Source of the DNA: Bacteroidales bacterium
GTDB lineage: Bacteria; Bacteroidota; Bacteroidia; Bacteroidales; Marinilabiliaceae
NCBI GenBank assembly: GCA_015061285.1
Contig: SUWW01000002.1
Location: 62,001-126,000, forward strand
Direction of reading: 5' to 3'
DNA length: 64,000 nt
A model generated the notes under the pieces. It was not told where the DNA came from. It did no database searches and was given only the letters and a program-made list of their open reading frames with translations. Both the position numbers and the translations under genes were made by a program. Positions 25,722 to 35,188 of this stretch are shown piece after piece (the stretch's first letter is position 1; every line of letters starts with the position of its first letter).

Positions 25722-28700
25722 ATGAAAATTAGTGTTTTACATGTAGTCCTTACGATTTACGCACTTGCACTTTCATGCAATTCAATGGCTCAAGAAATCA
25801 TAAGGTTTGAATACTATGGTGCGGAAAATGGACTTTCGCAAAATTGTGCTTATTGTCTTTTTAGTGATTCAAAAGGCTTTATTTGGGTGGGTACAGGTAA
25901 TGGATTGGATCGTTTTGATGGTAAAAATTTCCGTGCATTCAAAGATGAAAACACATGGGCTACTCGTAGTAATTCGTTGCGCGTCAGACATATATGGGAA
26001 GATGCTCAAAACTTTATTTGGATAGAGACCTACAATGGCTCGTATAGATACCTCAATCAGCGCAAAGAGATTTACAACATCATACCTACCGAAAACGATG
26101 ACCTTCGTGATGCCGCGACATGTTTCTTGCAATATTCCGATAGCCTAATTTTTGTTGGTACGGAGAAGAGTGGTTTGTATATACTTACATACAACGAACA
26201 AAATCGCGATTATGACGTTCGATGCTTAGCAATCGACCGCATAACTCAAACCGACGAAAACGCCAAGAAGCCCGTTGTAAAAGGATTGGTAAAAGATCAT
26301 CACAACAATCTATGGGTGGCTACAACCAATGGCATGCTCTTGTTTACGAATTCGCAAATTGCTGATAATGATATGAATCCTAAATGTTTCTACCATAACA
26401 ACGAGTTTGGTGGAAGCATATTAGCTACCGACGATGCCGTATATTTCTCGTCTAAGCATAGAGGCGTGCTTGTGTACGACCATGCGACACAAAAATTTGG
26501 ACAAACAAGCATGTTCGATTTCTTGTCGCAGAGCAGCACTAAAGATATGCGTATGCTCAACGATGGCCGATTGCTTATAACTACTTACGAAGCAGAGGCT
26601 TATATCCTCGATACTAAATCTGGCGCTCTTGTGGATATAAACTACAAGGGTAGAGGTGTAGAGAGTGTTGACAATATTTATATCGACCGATACAACCAAA
26701 TATGGATATCTACGCAGAGCCCTGGTGTTACTCGATATGACATCGATTATAATCAATCGGAATATTATCAGCTCGTTTCCAATGAGTTGGCTGTAAGTAT
26801 TGATCTTGAACGATTACAGTTTTTCGAAGATAACAACGACAATCTTTGGATAGGTGTACATGGTGGAGGCTTATTATTGTATGATAGAGTGCACAAAACA
26901 TTTGAGAAGTTTGTTAACCACAAAGATGCTCCGCAATCTATTCCTTCGAACGTAGTGCACGATATAGTGCAAGATAAATCGGGGCAATTGTGGCTTGGAC
27001 TTGGACAATACAGAGGCGGTTTGGCTCGTGTGATTATGAAAAACAACGCCTTCAAATCGATTGTTCCCGAGAATAATCCCACTACGCAGAACGACAATAT
27101 TGTGCGACAGATTTTTGAAGATCCCGCGCACAATGTTTGGGTGTCGACTAAGAGCAGCCGTATATATATATATGACGAAAACGGAAGAGAAATAAGAGTG
27201 ATAGATGGCTTGAAGACCAATAGAAATAAGGTTATTAGAGGTTTTGTGTATTCGATATTCGTCGACCGTCAAGGCTATTTGTGGTTGGCCACCAAAGGTG
27301 CTGGCATATTTACGTCAGTCGAGAAGGTCAATTTTAGCAATATAGCTACTGCGAATCTCACCTTTATGCATATCGACCAGTCGCATTGCACAAGTGCAGT
27401 CACGCCTCAAAGCAAAATCTCGGGCAACAACGTCTATCGCATGGCGCAAGATGAGTATGGTAATATTTGGGCGGCTATCTATGGCGGTGGCGTAGATAGG
27501 ATTCGCCGACACGACGACGTTATTGATGTGAGTGTGTTCAACAAGTCGAACACAAGTATGCCATCCGACAAAGCGCGATATGTGCTCATTGATAGCAACG
27601 GCACTCTGTGGGTGACTACTACCAATGGCGTATGTAGTGCCTCTGGAAGTCAGCTCAATAAAGACAGCCTCAACTTCAATGTATATACACATCAAGTAGG
27701 AACTAATTCGCTTAGCTACAACGATGTAAATATGATACTCGAGGATTGCCATCACGATATATATATGTCGACAGATGGCGGTGGCTTCAGTAAATTGTCA
27801 TTCGACAACGACGGCAAAGCTCATTTTACTAATTATTCTCTTGAAGATGGACTTTGCAACAATTTCGTTTATAGCATTACCGAAGACAACATCGGAAATA
27901 TATGGGTAGCTACCGAAAATGGTCTGTCGAAATTCAATACCGAGACTGGTGGCATAATCTCATATACCGAGACTTCGGGAATGAACCTTAATAGTTTTAC
28001 AGAAGCTGCCAGCACCAAACTTCATAATGGCAAAATAGCCATAGGAGCGTACAACGGATTTCTGATAGTTTCGCCATCGCAGTTGTCGGCCATGCCATAC
28101 AAAGGCGAACTTGTGTTGACACGTCTTTTGGTGTCGAACAAAGAAGCAGAGATTGGCGAAAATGGCCCTATTAGCGAAAGCATAACTACAGCCGAAAGGA
28201 TTAATCTTAGCTATTTGCAGCCAAACTTCACCATAGAGTATCAATTGCTCGATTTCACTGAACCAACCAACGTTCGTTATGCCTATATGCTCACTGGTAT
28301 CGACGATGATTGGAACTATGTTGGCAATTCTACTCGCGCCACCTACACAAGTTTGCCTTCTGGTGAGTATAAATTCTTGCTTAAGCATACTTATAGCGAT
28401 GGTAGCTGGTGCGACACTCCACGAGAAATAATTGTAACAGTTAGCACACCATGGTACAAAACCACCACGGCAGTGCTTATATACATACTGTTGACATTAA
28501 TCTTGGCATACATAGTTACACGTATTGTATGGCGAATAAATAGTTATCGACACGAACTGAAAGTGGAGAAGAAGGTGAACGAGATAAAACTGCAATTCTT
28601 CACCAACATAGCGCATGAGATACGAACACCATTGACGCTAATATTGTCGCCACTCGACACGCTGCTTAGTAGCAAACATACCGAGGAGGAGCAAAACCAA

Positions 28701-30188
28701 TTGGTGCTTATAAAACGTAATGCAAACAGATTGCTCCTTCTTGTAAATCAGATACTTGATTTCCGTAAAGTGCAAAACAAAAAGATGACGTTGCAAGTCT
28801 CGGAAGTCGATTTAGGAAAATTTGTACGTACGCTTGGCGATAATTTCCAACTCGTAGCCGATCATAAGAATATTATTTATAGCATAAATATTCCCGACAA
28901 TCTCAATAGAGTATGGATCGACACTTCGCATATGGATACTGTTATATACAATCTGTTGTCGAATGCGCTCAAATTTACCGATAGTGGCAAACATGTAACA
29001 CTATCCGTAAAGCAAGACAAAGACTACACTATGATAAGTGTCGACGATGAAGGGCGTGGCATACCAGTTACCGACCCCGAAGTGCTATTCAAACGCTACA
29101 CTATAATGGCCACAAATGAGTATTCGGGCACAGGCATAGGATTGTCGCTTTCGTATGAACTTGTGAAGTTGCATGGTGGCGATTTGCTTGTGAAGTCGAA
29201 GGTGGGCCAAGGCACTTCGTTTGTTGTGAAACTTCGTAATGGCTATAAGCATTTGGAAAACAATCCGATGATAACGTTCAAAGAAGAGCAGCAAACTATA
29301 CATAATTCGTTGATTACCGAAGTTAGCGAAGACGATGATGTAGACACCACGATAGCCGATGCTCCTCAGCAGCCCGAGGCCGAGAAAAAACGTTTGTTGA
29401 TAGTAGAAGATAATATCGAGATTCTGAATTATCTCAGCGAGTCGTTTGGTAAGGATTATATATGCGACAAAGCCGAAAACGGACAGCAGGCGTTGGCTCG
29501 TGTGAAGGAGCAGATGCCCGATGTGATAGTTACCGATCTTATGATGCCTGTGATGAATGGCGAGGAGATGATACGCGCATTGAAGCAAGATCTCGAGACG
29601 AGCCACATACCCATTATTGCGCTAACAGCCAAAACGTCAACAAGCGACATCGCGGCTGCCTACAACATCGGCATCGATGCATATCTCACTAAACCGTTCA
29701 ATCTTGAGCAGCTACGCGCTGTGGTGAATAATCTGCTCCGTAAGCGTGAAGAACTCGTACGTCAGTTGGCTGGAATTACTATTCAGAATGAAACAGTGGC
29801 CGAAGAAAAATCGATTGACGAGAATCAAGGTAAAAATCAGACTGTCAATATAAATATTCCATCTAAAGACGATGCGTTCATTCACGACCTCGTGTCGTAC
29901 ATAGAAATGAACTACAAATCCGACTTGTCGGTAGATCAACTTGCCGACCACTTCCACATGAGCCGAACTGTGTTCTACAATAAGATGAAGAGCCTTACTG
30001 GACAAAGCCCACTTGAGTTCATACGACAAATAAGACTCAAAATAGCCGATCAATTATTGCGCAAAGGTTTTAACGTGTCGGAAGTGTCGTATGAGATTGG
30101 CTATCAAGATGTCAAATACTTCAGCAAGCAGTTCCGTCAGCAGTTCGGTTATTCGCCAAGTCAAGTGAAAAAGAAAAATGACAATTGA
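25722..30188 (+). CDS. Hybrid two-component system regulator (sensor, kinase, receiver, AraC)
   Basis: The 1488-residue protein has a signal peptide ending SMAQ, then about 680 residues of beta-propeller repeats (GLSQNCAYCLFSDSKGFIWVG, DNLWIGVHGGGLLLYD, GNIWVATENGLSKF), a Y_Y_Y domain (YAYMLTGIDDDWNYVG), a membrane helix near 911-933, a kinase H-box at about 960 (NIAHEIRTPLTLILSPLD), an ATP-binding GTGIGLSLSYELVKLHGG, a receiver at about 1224-1340 with Asp in VTDLMMPVMNG, and an AraC DNA-binding domain from about 1394. Such proteins sense glycan fragments in the periplasm and switch on polysaccharide-utilisation genes. No SusC/SusD or glycoside hydrolase gene is adjacent, so the target is elsewhere. 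The ATG at 25722 is preferred over 25695 because the signal peptide starts there. Confidence 0.93.
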   Translation: MKISVLHVVLTIYALALSCNSMAQEIIRFEYYGAENGLSQNCAYCLFSDSKGFIWVGTGNGLDRFDGKNFRAFKDENTWATRSNSLRVRHIWEDAQNFIWIETYNGSYRYLNQRKEIYNIIPTENDDLRDAATCFLQYSDSLIFVGTEKSGLYILTYNEQNRDYDVRCLAIDRITQTDENAKKPVVKGLVKDHHNNLWVATTNGMLLFTNSQIADNDMNPKCFYHNNEFGGSILATDDAVYFSSKHRGVLVYDHATQKFGQTSMFDFLSQSSTKDMRMLNDGRLLITTYEAEAYILDTKSGALVDINYKGRGVESVDNIYIDRYNQIWISTQSPGVTRYDIDYNQSEYYQLVSNELAVSIDLERLQFFEDNNDNLWIGVHGGGLLLYDRVHKTFEKFVNHKDAPQSIPSNVVHDIVQDKSGQLWLGLGQYRGGLARVIMKNNAFKSIVPENNPTTQNDNIVRQIFEDPAHNVWVSTKSSRIYIYDENGREIRVIDGLKTNRNKVIRGFVYSIFVDRQGYLWLATKGAGIFTSVEKVNFSNIATANLTFMHIDQSHCTSAVTPQSKISGNNVYRMAQDEYGNIWAAIYGGGVDRIRRHDDVIDVSVFNKSNTSMPSDKARYVLIDSNGTLWVTTTNGVCSASGSQLNKDSLNFNVYTHQVGTNSLSYNDVNMILEDCHHDIYMSTDGGGFSKLSFDNDGKAHFTNYSLEDGLCNNFVYSITEDNIGNIWVATENGLSKFNTETGGIISYTETSGMNLNSFTEAASTKLHNGKIAIGAYNGFLIVSPSQLSAMPYKGELVLTRLLVSNKEAEIGENGPISESITTAERINLSYLQPNFTIEYQLLDFTEPTNVRYAYMLTGIDDDWNYVGNSTRATYTSLPSGEYKFLLKHTYSDGSWCDTPREIIVTVSTPWYKTTTAVLIYILLTLILAYIVTRIVWRINSYRHELKVEKKVNEIKLQFFTNIAHEIRTPLTLILSPLDTLLSSKHTEEEQNQLVLIKRNANRLLLLVNQILDFRKVQNKKMTLQVSEVDLGKFVRTLGDNFQLVADHKNIIYSINIPDNLNRVWIDTSHMDTVIYNLLSNALKFTDSGKHVTLSVKQDKDYTMISVDDEGRGIPVTDPEVLFKRYTIMATNEYSGTGIGLSLSYELVKLHGGDLLVKSKVGQGTSFVVKLRNGYKHLENNPMITFKEEQQTIHNSLITEVSEDDDVDTTIADAPQQPEAEKKRLLIVEDNIEILNYLSESFGKDYICDKAENGQQALARVKEQMPDVIVTDLMMPVMNGEEMIRALKQDLETSHIPIIALTAKTSTSDIAAAYNIGIDAYLTKPFNLEQLRAVVNNLLRKREELVRQLAGITIQNETVAEEKSIDENQGKNQTVNINIPSKDDAFIHDLVSYIEMNYKSDLSVDQLADHFHMSRTVFYNKMKSLTGQSPLEFIRQIRLKIADQLLRKGFNVSEVSYEIGYQDVKYFSKQFRQQFGYSPSQVKKKNDN

Positions 30189-30212
30189 AAATTGAGAATT
30201 GAAAAATGTCAA

Positions 30213-30239
30213 TGTCATTCTGAGCGAAGCGAAGAATCT
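30213..30239. repeat. Half repeat element R6
   Basis: A single arm, TGTCATTCTGAGCGAAGCG followed by AAGAATCT, preceded by AATTGAAAATTGAGAATTG words from 30183. No inverted partner. Confidence 0.7.
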
Positions 30240-30275
30240 CATTGTACAAAAAGCACTCGTAATTAGTATCGCATA

Positions 30276-32399
30276 ATGTTTGATAAAGATAAGTTTAGAA
30301 AAATTTGGTCGCGCTTCTACAAGCCAGTGTATCGCATTACAGCTTTTGTTGTTGCTGGTTTGTTTATGGTATTGTCGTTTCCGAAAGTCGATAAGTATAA
30401 CTATGAATACGAACTACAGCGTCCATGGCGACACGAAACAGTTATCGCGCCTTTCGATATACCCATCTTCAAAACCGACGAAGAAATAGCTTTAGAAGAG
30501 GATAGCGTCCGCGCATTTTTTCGCCCTTATTATCATCGCGATAGTATAAATGAAGACGATATTAGAGCCAAGGTTGCGCAGACAGCAGAGATCTATGCTG
30601 GCAAATTCGAAATCATTAGCCCCATAAATATCGAAACCGATACGGTGCGCAATTTCACCATCGAAAGACTCACTCAGCACCTTATTAGTGTATATAATGT
30701 CGGCATCATAGATATTCCCGATAACGTAGATGACGAACAACTTTCGACCTACGAGCTGATGATTATTTCGGGTAATATATTGGAGCCGTTCAGTTTCGAC
30801 GAACTCTATACGCGCCCAATGGCTTGCACTGCCGTCACTACGCGTCTTATCAACGACCTCAATAATCGCTTCGGCAGAAACCAATGGACTCAGACTCTCG
30901 TTGATCGTTTGCCCATCAACGAACTCATAACATCTAACATAAAATACGATACAGAGAAATCGCAGAGCGAACTCAATGCTCGCATGAGCAGCATACCACT
31001 ATCGAATGGTAAAGTGCTGGCTGGTCAAAAGATTATCGACACTGGCGAGATTGTCGACAAACGCACTGCTCGCATACTCGACTCGCTAAGTCGCATCTAC
31101 GAAACTCAATATGCCGCCAGCGATACGTGGGCTATCAACATAGGCGAATTGCTTATTGTCTACAGTTTGCTGTCGTGTGTCTTCTTCTTCCTCTTCTTTT
31201 TCCGCCGCAAACTTTTCAAGCACCTTCGCTTCATAAATTTCATTCTATTAATTATGCTGATATTCGTTGTAGGTGCTGGATTTATGGCGCATAAACATCT
31301 AAATATTAGCTTCATCATACCATTTACGTGTATACCAATAATCATTCGCATCTTCATCGATTCGCGTTTGGCTATGTATGTACATACCATCACCATACTT
31401 ATAATATCGTTCTTCGCCTACAATAGCCAACTCTTTTTGCTGCTGCACATACCAGCAGGAATTTTGGCTATAATTACGCTTATCAACGTCACACGCAGAG
31501 TGCAGTTGGTGCGCACGTCGCTTGTGGTGTTGGGCTCGTATCTATTATGCTACTTAGGCTACAACTTGTGGCACACAGGCGAGCTGAACGTGCATAATAT
31601 CAACATAATATTGATGTTCGTGATAAACGCAGCTCTCATCTTGATGGTATATCCTATGATATACATATTCGAACGACTATTTAAGTTTGTGAGCGATGTC
31701 ACACTAATGGAATTGTCGGACACTAACCATCCGCTGTTGCGCGAATTGGCCGAGAAGGCTCCAGGTACATTTCAGCACTCTATTCAAGTGGGCAATTTGG
31801 CGCAAGCTGTGGCGTATAAAATTGGTGCCAATGCAATGCTTGTGCGTGCTGGCGCTATGTATCACGACATAGGCAAAATGGTGGCGCCGCTATATTTTAC
31901 AGAAAACCAGGTGAATAAGATTAATCCTCACGTAGGTATGGATTTCGTGAAGAGTGCTGCTATAGTTATATCGCACGTAACTAATGGCGTCAAGATTGCT
32001 CAGCAACACAATTTGCCTACGCAGATAATCGACATAATATTATCGCATCATGGCACAACCAAGGCTCGCTACTTCTACATCTCGTGGCGCAATGCGCACA
32101 ATGGTCAAGAGCCCGATCCGCGCCTGTTTACCTATACTGGGCATACGCCAACAACCAAGGAAGAGGCTATAGTAATGATGGCCGATGCCGTAGAAGCCAG
32201 CAGCAAGAGCCTTACCGAATACACCGATGAGAGCATTGATGCGCTCGTTGATAAGATTATCGATGGTCAGATAGAACAAAAGCAATACAACGACGCGCCG
32301 ATAACTTTCAAAGACATCTCGAAGGCCAAGAGCGTGATGAAGGAGAAGCTCAAAAGCGTTTACCACACGCGCATTCGCTACCCGGAACTGTCTAAGTAA
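30276..32399 (+). CDS. pgpH: 7TM-HD phosphodiesterase, PgpH-type (c-di-AMP)
   Basis: The 707-residue protein has an N-terminal membrane helix (about 18-35), an extracytoplasmic 7TMR-HDED domain (about 45-285), seven hydrophobic segments (about 289-475), and a cytoplasmic HD domain with LVRAGAMYHDIGKM and ILSHHGTTKARYFY. This is the architecture of PgpH, which hydrolyses the second messenger c-di-AMP. A cyclase gene is not in the window. It starts 87 bp after the hybrid regulator; a half repeat element lies between. Confidence 0.92.
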   Translation: MFDKDKFRKIWSRFYKPVYRITAFVVAGLFMVLSFPKVDKYNYEYELQRPWRHETVIAPFDIPIFKTDEEIALEEDSVRAFFRPYYHRDSINEDDIRAKVAQTAEIYAGKFEIISPINIETDTVRNFTIERLTQHLISVYNVGIIDIPDNVDDEQLSTYELMIISGNILEPFSFDELYTRPMACTAVTTRLINDLNNRFGRNQWTQTLVDRLPINELITSNIKYDTEKSQSELNARMSSIPLSNGKVLAGQKIIDTGEIVDKRTARILDSLSRIYETQYAASDTWAINIGELLIVYSLLSCVFFFLFFFRRKLFKHLRFINFILLIMLIFVVGAGFMAHKHLNISFIIPFTCIPIIIRIFIDSRLAMYVHTITILIISFFAYNSQLFLLLHIPAGILAIITLINVTRRVQLVRTSLVVLGSYLLCYLGYNLWHTGELNVHNINIILMFVINAALILMVYPMIYIFERLFKFVSDVTLMELSDTNHPLLRELAEKAPGTFQHSIQVGNLAQAVAYKIGANAMLVRAGAMYHDIGKMVAPLYFTENQVNKINPHVGMDFVKSAAIVISHVTNGVKIAQQHNLPTQIIDIILSHHGTTKARYFYISWRNAHNGQEPDPRLFTYTGHTPTTKEEAIVMMADAVEASSKSLTEYTDESIDALVDKIIDGQIEQKQYNDAPITFKDISKAKSVMKEKLKSVYHTRIRYPELSK

Positions 32400-32441
32400 T
32401 TCAGAATTCAGGATTCAGAATTCATAATTCAAAATTATAAG

Positions 32442-32509
32442 TGTCATTCTGAGCGCAGCGAAGAATCCTATGAACACTGATGAGATCCTTCGCTACGCTC
32501 AGGATGACA
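32442..32509. repeat. Repeat element R7 after pgpH
   Basis: Starts TGTCATTCTGAGCGCAGCG and ends CGCTACGCTCAGGATGACA; preceded by AATTC words at 32400-32440. Confidence 0.85.
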
Positions 32510-32535
32510 AGGTGCGCAAAACCATTTTGTGTTCA

Positions 32536-32611
32536 GGCGGATTTGTATCCGCCGTCTGTGAAAAGTGGATTTGAAATCCGCCAACGCATTAGTTGGGGAT
32601 TTCAAATTTTC
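32536..32611. terminator. Hairpins between converging pgpH and outer-membrane gene
   Basis: GGCGGAT/ATCCGCC (32536-32553) forms one small perfect hairpin. ATTTGAAATCC (32569-32579) with GGATTTCAAAT (32597-32607), extended by CCAAC/GTTGG, forms a 16-bp stem followed by TTTT. They may end transcription of pgpH. Confidence 0.55.
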
Positions 32612-32660
32612 GATGAAGATGCTCGCGTTTTTTTGTTGATTTATATGTAGTTACAAGTTG

Positions 32661-33842
32661 TTAGTAAACTCTGCGAGCGCGAGAAAAACCAAGACCGAAC
32701 GTGATTGCTACGTTATGTGCAATACCTGTATAGTCTCCACTTTGCATGTGGAAAGTAGTCGGAAACATTGCATAGCGGATGCCCAATTGCCAATATCCGT
32801 AATTCATTTTTCCACTAAATGGTCCGCGTTCAAGTAATAATAAATCGCGTCCAAACTCAACGCTCACACAGGGCCTCCTATTATCATCAACGCTAAAATC
32901 GATGCGTTCGTTCTGTGGCAAATTGTCTCTTACAGATGCATGATTTATACCTATGGATGGCATAACGTACCATCGAGATTGCAGTGGAAGCTTATATCCT
33001 ATCAATATTTGGAGGTTGTCAATCTCGTATTTTTCGCCACGTGGCAAGCATTTCCAACCATCGTCGAGGTCTTGGTGCGTTTTGCCCAACGTGCAATCCA
33101 TACTGAACTGAAGTTGCCAACGGTAGATTGACAGAGCGATTTTGCCTCCAAAGTCAAAACCTACATTGTCAATATCGGCTAACGATTGCGTATGAATTGT
33201 TGAACCCAAAGCCCAACCCATATATACGCCAAACTTATGGTACGGCTCATATTTATACCGCATATACTTACGAGTGAAGGTCTCCAAAGGCTTTTCGGGA
33301 TTCGTAGTGAGATATGCATCGCAAAAACCGTTAATCTCCTCACGGTCGTGTGAAATCACATAGTTGATATATAGCGAAATAAATTCTTTTTCTTCGGCCG
33401 TAATGCTTGTCGATTGCGCCACCGAACCTTTTATCTCGTCTTGATGTCCTCGTACGTATACCAACGCTTGATAGAGATACAAATTTTCGCGTGGTGTGAT
33501 TTTATAAGTAAAATTGGCGTAGAACGTAGAGTCGTCCTCGTTTTTCACGCTGTTGAGCAGTTCCGGATAGAAACCGTTGAGGAGGTAGAGCACGCGATAT
33601 TCATCGAGGTAGAAAGCCAAGTTTCCCGAGGTCTCGAGCGAGGTTTTGGCGTAGTTGAGCAGTTCGTGCACGGTGGCGGTATCGTGGCTATTGAAGGTCA
33701 TGTCGTAGACCAAATTTCTGCACTTTTCAATCTTTTCAGAATGACTTTGCTGAGCCATAATATCAGGCTCATTATTCTGTGCCACAATTGTTTGACTTGC
33801 GAATAAAAATAGAGCAATTGCAAGCGGGTAGATGTTTTTCAT
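32661..33842 (-). CDS. Hypothetical outer-membrane beta-barrel protein
   Basis: The 393-residue protein starts with a signal peptide (about 1-21, ending IVAQ). The N-terminal half (about 25-205) is mostly helical with no recognised motif. From about residue 208 (FGVYMGWALGSTIHT) the strands alternate aromatic and small residues and end in VAITFGLGFSRARRVY, typical of a small outer-membrane barrel. I do not recognise the family. The gene stands alone, opposite to its neighbours, with the 42-bp repeat array upstream. Confidence 0.75.
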   Translation of the reverse strand: MKNIYPLAIALFLFASQTIVAQNNEPDIMAQQSHSEKIEKCRNLVYDMTFNSHDTATVHELLNYAKTSLETSGNLAFYLDEYRVLYLLNGFYPELLNSVKNEDDSTFYANFTYKITPRENLYLYQALVYVRGHQDEIKGSVAQSTSITAEEKEFISLYINYVISHDREEINGFCDAYLTTNPEKPLETFTRKYMRYKYEPYHKFGVYMGWALGSTIHTQSLADIDNVGFDFGGKIALSIYRWQLQFSMDCTLGKTHQDLDDGWKCLPRGEKYEIDNLQILIGYKLPLQSRWYVMPSIGINHASVRDNLPQNERIDFSVDDNRRPCVSVEFGRDLLLLERGPFSGKMNYGYWQLGIRYAMFPTTFHMQSGDYTGIAHNVAITFGLGFSRARRVY

Positions 33843-33974
33843 ATTTATGTAGAGTATTATTTGGTAAGTCTGTTTGTATATGCAAATGTATATTTATTTG
33901 CAATCTGTTGATTTTGCTTGCTTCAATGAATAGGCAAAAGTAAAGAAGCGTTTACTCCTTCGCTACGTCAACTC

Positions 33975-34523
33975 TGGAAATGTGTACAAAGCCATTTTCG
34001 CGACTCAATGAAGGTTTCTGAGCGTGCGAAAAAGCATTTTCACGATTGAATGAGGGTAGCTGAGCGTCAGAAACTATGTTTTCATCGTGGAATGGCAGTT
34101 TCTGAGCGTCAGACAGGCATTTTCACAACTCGTTGGGACTTGCTGAGCGTCAGAAACTATGTTTTCGCGATTGATTGAGGGTTTCTGAGCGTCAGATAGG
34201 CATTTTCACGATGAGTTGGGAGTTGCTGAGCGTCAGAAACTCCCATTTAGTCATAACAATGGATTTTGCGCAATGTGCAAAAAATCGTTTTCATGACTCG
34301 TTGGGGGTTGCGCAACTTGCGAAACTATGTTTTCATCGTTGAGTTGGACTTGCGCAACGTGCGGAAGCCATTTTCACGATTAATTGGGACTTGCGCAACG
34401 TGCGAAACACCCATTTAGTTATAACAATGGATTTTCCGCATTGTGCAAAAAATCGTTTTTATGACTCAATGAAAATTTCTGCATACGTGCGAAAAAGCGT
34501 TTTCATGACTCAATGAAAATTTC
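33975..34523. repeat. Degenerate ~42-bp tandem repeat array, about 13 units
   Basis: Units begin with TGAGCGTCAGAAAC-like heads at 34019, 34061, 34103, 34144, 34186 and 34227, spaced 41-42 bp. The second half has heads TGCGCAACGTGCGAAAC at 34267, 34309, 34351 and 34392. Each unit then has TTTTCA, a CGATTGA or GACTCAATGA stretch, and a GGGTTTC or GGACTTGC end. Units 34061-34143 and 34144-34226 are near-identical 83-bp dimers; CCCATTTAGT with ATAACAATGGATTTT recurs 168 bp apart (34242 and 34410). There are no spacers between units, so this is not CRISPR. Confidence 0.85.
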
Positions 34524-34582
34524 CGTCATCGATACCTTTGACATTGTATCTACTTTTTACTTTCTACTTATTACTTAGTTAG

Positions 34583-34590
34583 TACTTTTG
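34583..34590 (+). promoter_or_regulatory. -7 element for mntP
   Basis: TACTTTTG fits TAnnTTTG and lies 25 bp before the ATG. No -33 partner at the expected spacing. Confidence 0.45.
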
Positions 34591-34615
34591 CCCCAACAAA
34601 AAAATCATCGGCATC

Positions 34616-35179
34616 ATGTCGTTCATAACCTCGTTGTTGCTGGCTGTTGCGCTTGCCATGGATAGTTTTGCAGTGTCCATAACTATTGGGCTGCAGCAGA
34701 AACGTTTCGTACCTGCAACTCTACTCAAAGTGCCCTTAGCGTTCGGAATATTTCAAGGATTGTTTCCGCTCATCGGTTGGTGGCTGAGTGTGCAAATAGG
34801 CGAATCGCTTGCCGCTGTAGACCACTACATAGCCTTTGCATTGTTGGCGTTCATAGGCGGTAGAATGATTTACGAAGCTTTCCACGAGTCGGGCGAGATG
34901 GAGCGTACCGACCTCAGTAAAATGCGCTCGGTGCTTTATCTTGCCACAGCTACGAGCATCGACGCGTTGGCTGTGGGCGTGAGCTACGGACTTGTTGGCA
35001 TCGACTTACGCACTGCCATTGTAATCATAGCCATAGTTACGATACTCTTCTCGCTCGCTGGTATATATATAGGCGTGAAGATGGGCAACATATTTGGCTC
35101 GAAAGCCGAGATTGTCGGTGGTGCAATGTTGATATGTTTAGGAATAAAAATAATTGTAGAACATACTTTACTTGATTAA
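34616..35179 (+). CDS. mntP: Putative manganese efflux pump MntP
   Basis: The 187-residue protein has six membrane helices in two similar halves. The conserved acidic sites are LAMDSFAVSITIG near residue 15-27 and ATSIDALAVGVSYG in the fourth helix, diagnostic of MntP (YebN). It exports Mn2+ across the inner membrane. The short leader leaves no room for a yybP-ykoY manganese riboswitch. It is followed 9 bp later by a C69 peptidase gene. Confidence 0.93.
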   Translation: MSFITSLLLAVALAMDSFAVSITIGLQQKRFVPATLLKVPLAFGIFQGLFPLIGWWLSVQIGESLAAVDHYIAFALLAFIGGRMIYEAFHESGEMERTDLSKMRSVLYLATATSIDALAVGVSYGLVGIDLRTAIVIIAIVTILFSLAGIYIGVKMGNIFGSKAEIVGGAMLICLGIKIIVEHTLLD

Positions 35180-35188
35180 TTACACGAA

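Larger units (their letters stand above)
33843..34615. other. Long intergenic region dominated by a tandem array
   Basis: This 773-bp gap lies between two divergent genes (the outer-membrane protein and mntP). About 550 bp are the degenerate 42-bp array described next; the right end holds a -7 element (TACTTTTG at 34583-34590) for mntP. No reading frame persists across it. Confidence 0.85.

Noticed and set aside
33975..34523. CRISPR array
   Set aside because: Units are contiguous and degenerate, with no unique spacers and no cas genes.
34561..34615. yybP-ykoY manganese riboswitch before mntP
   Set aside because: The predicted leader is only about 20 nt, too short for that fold.
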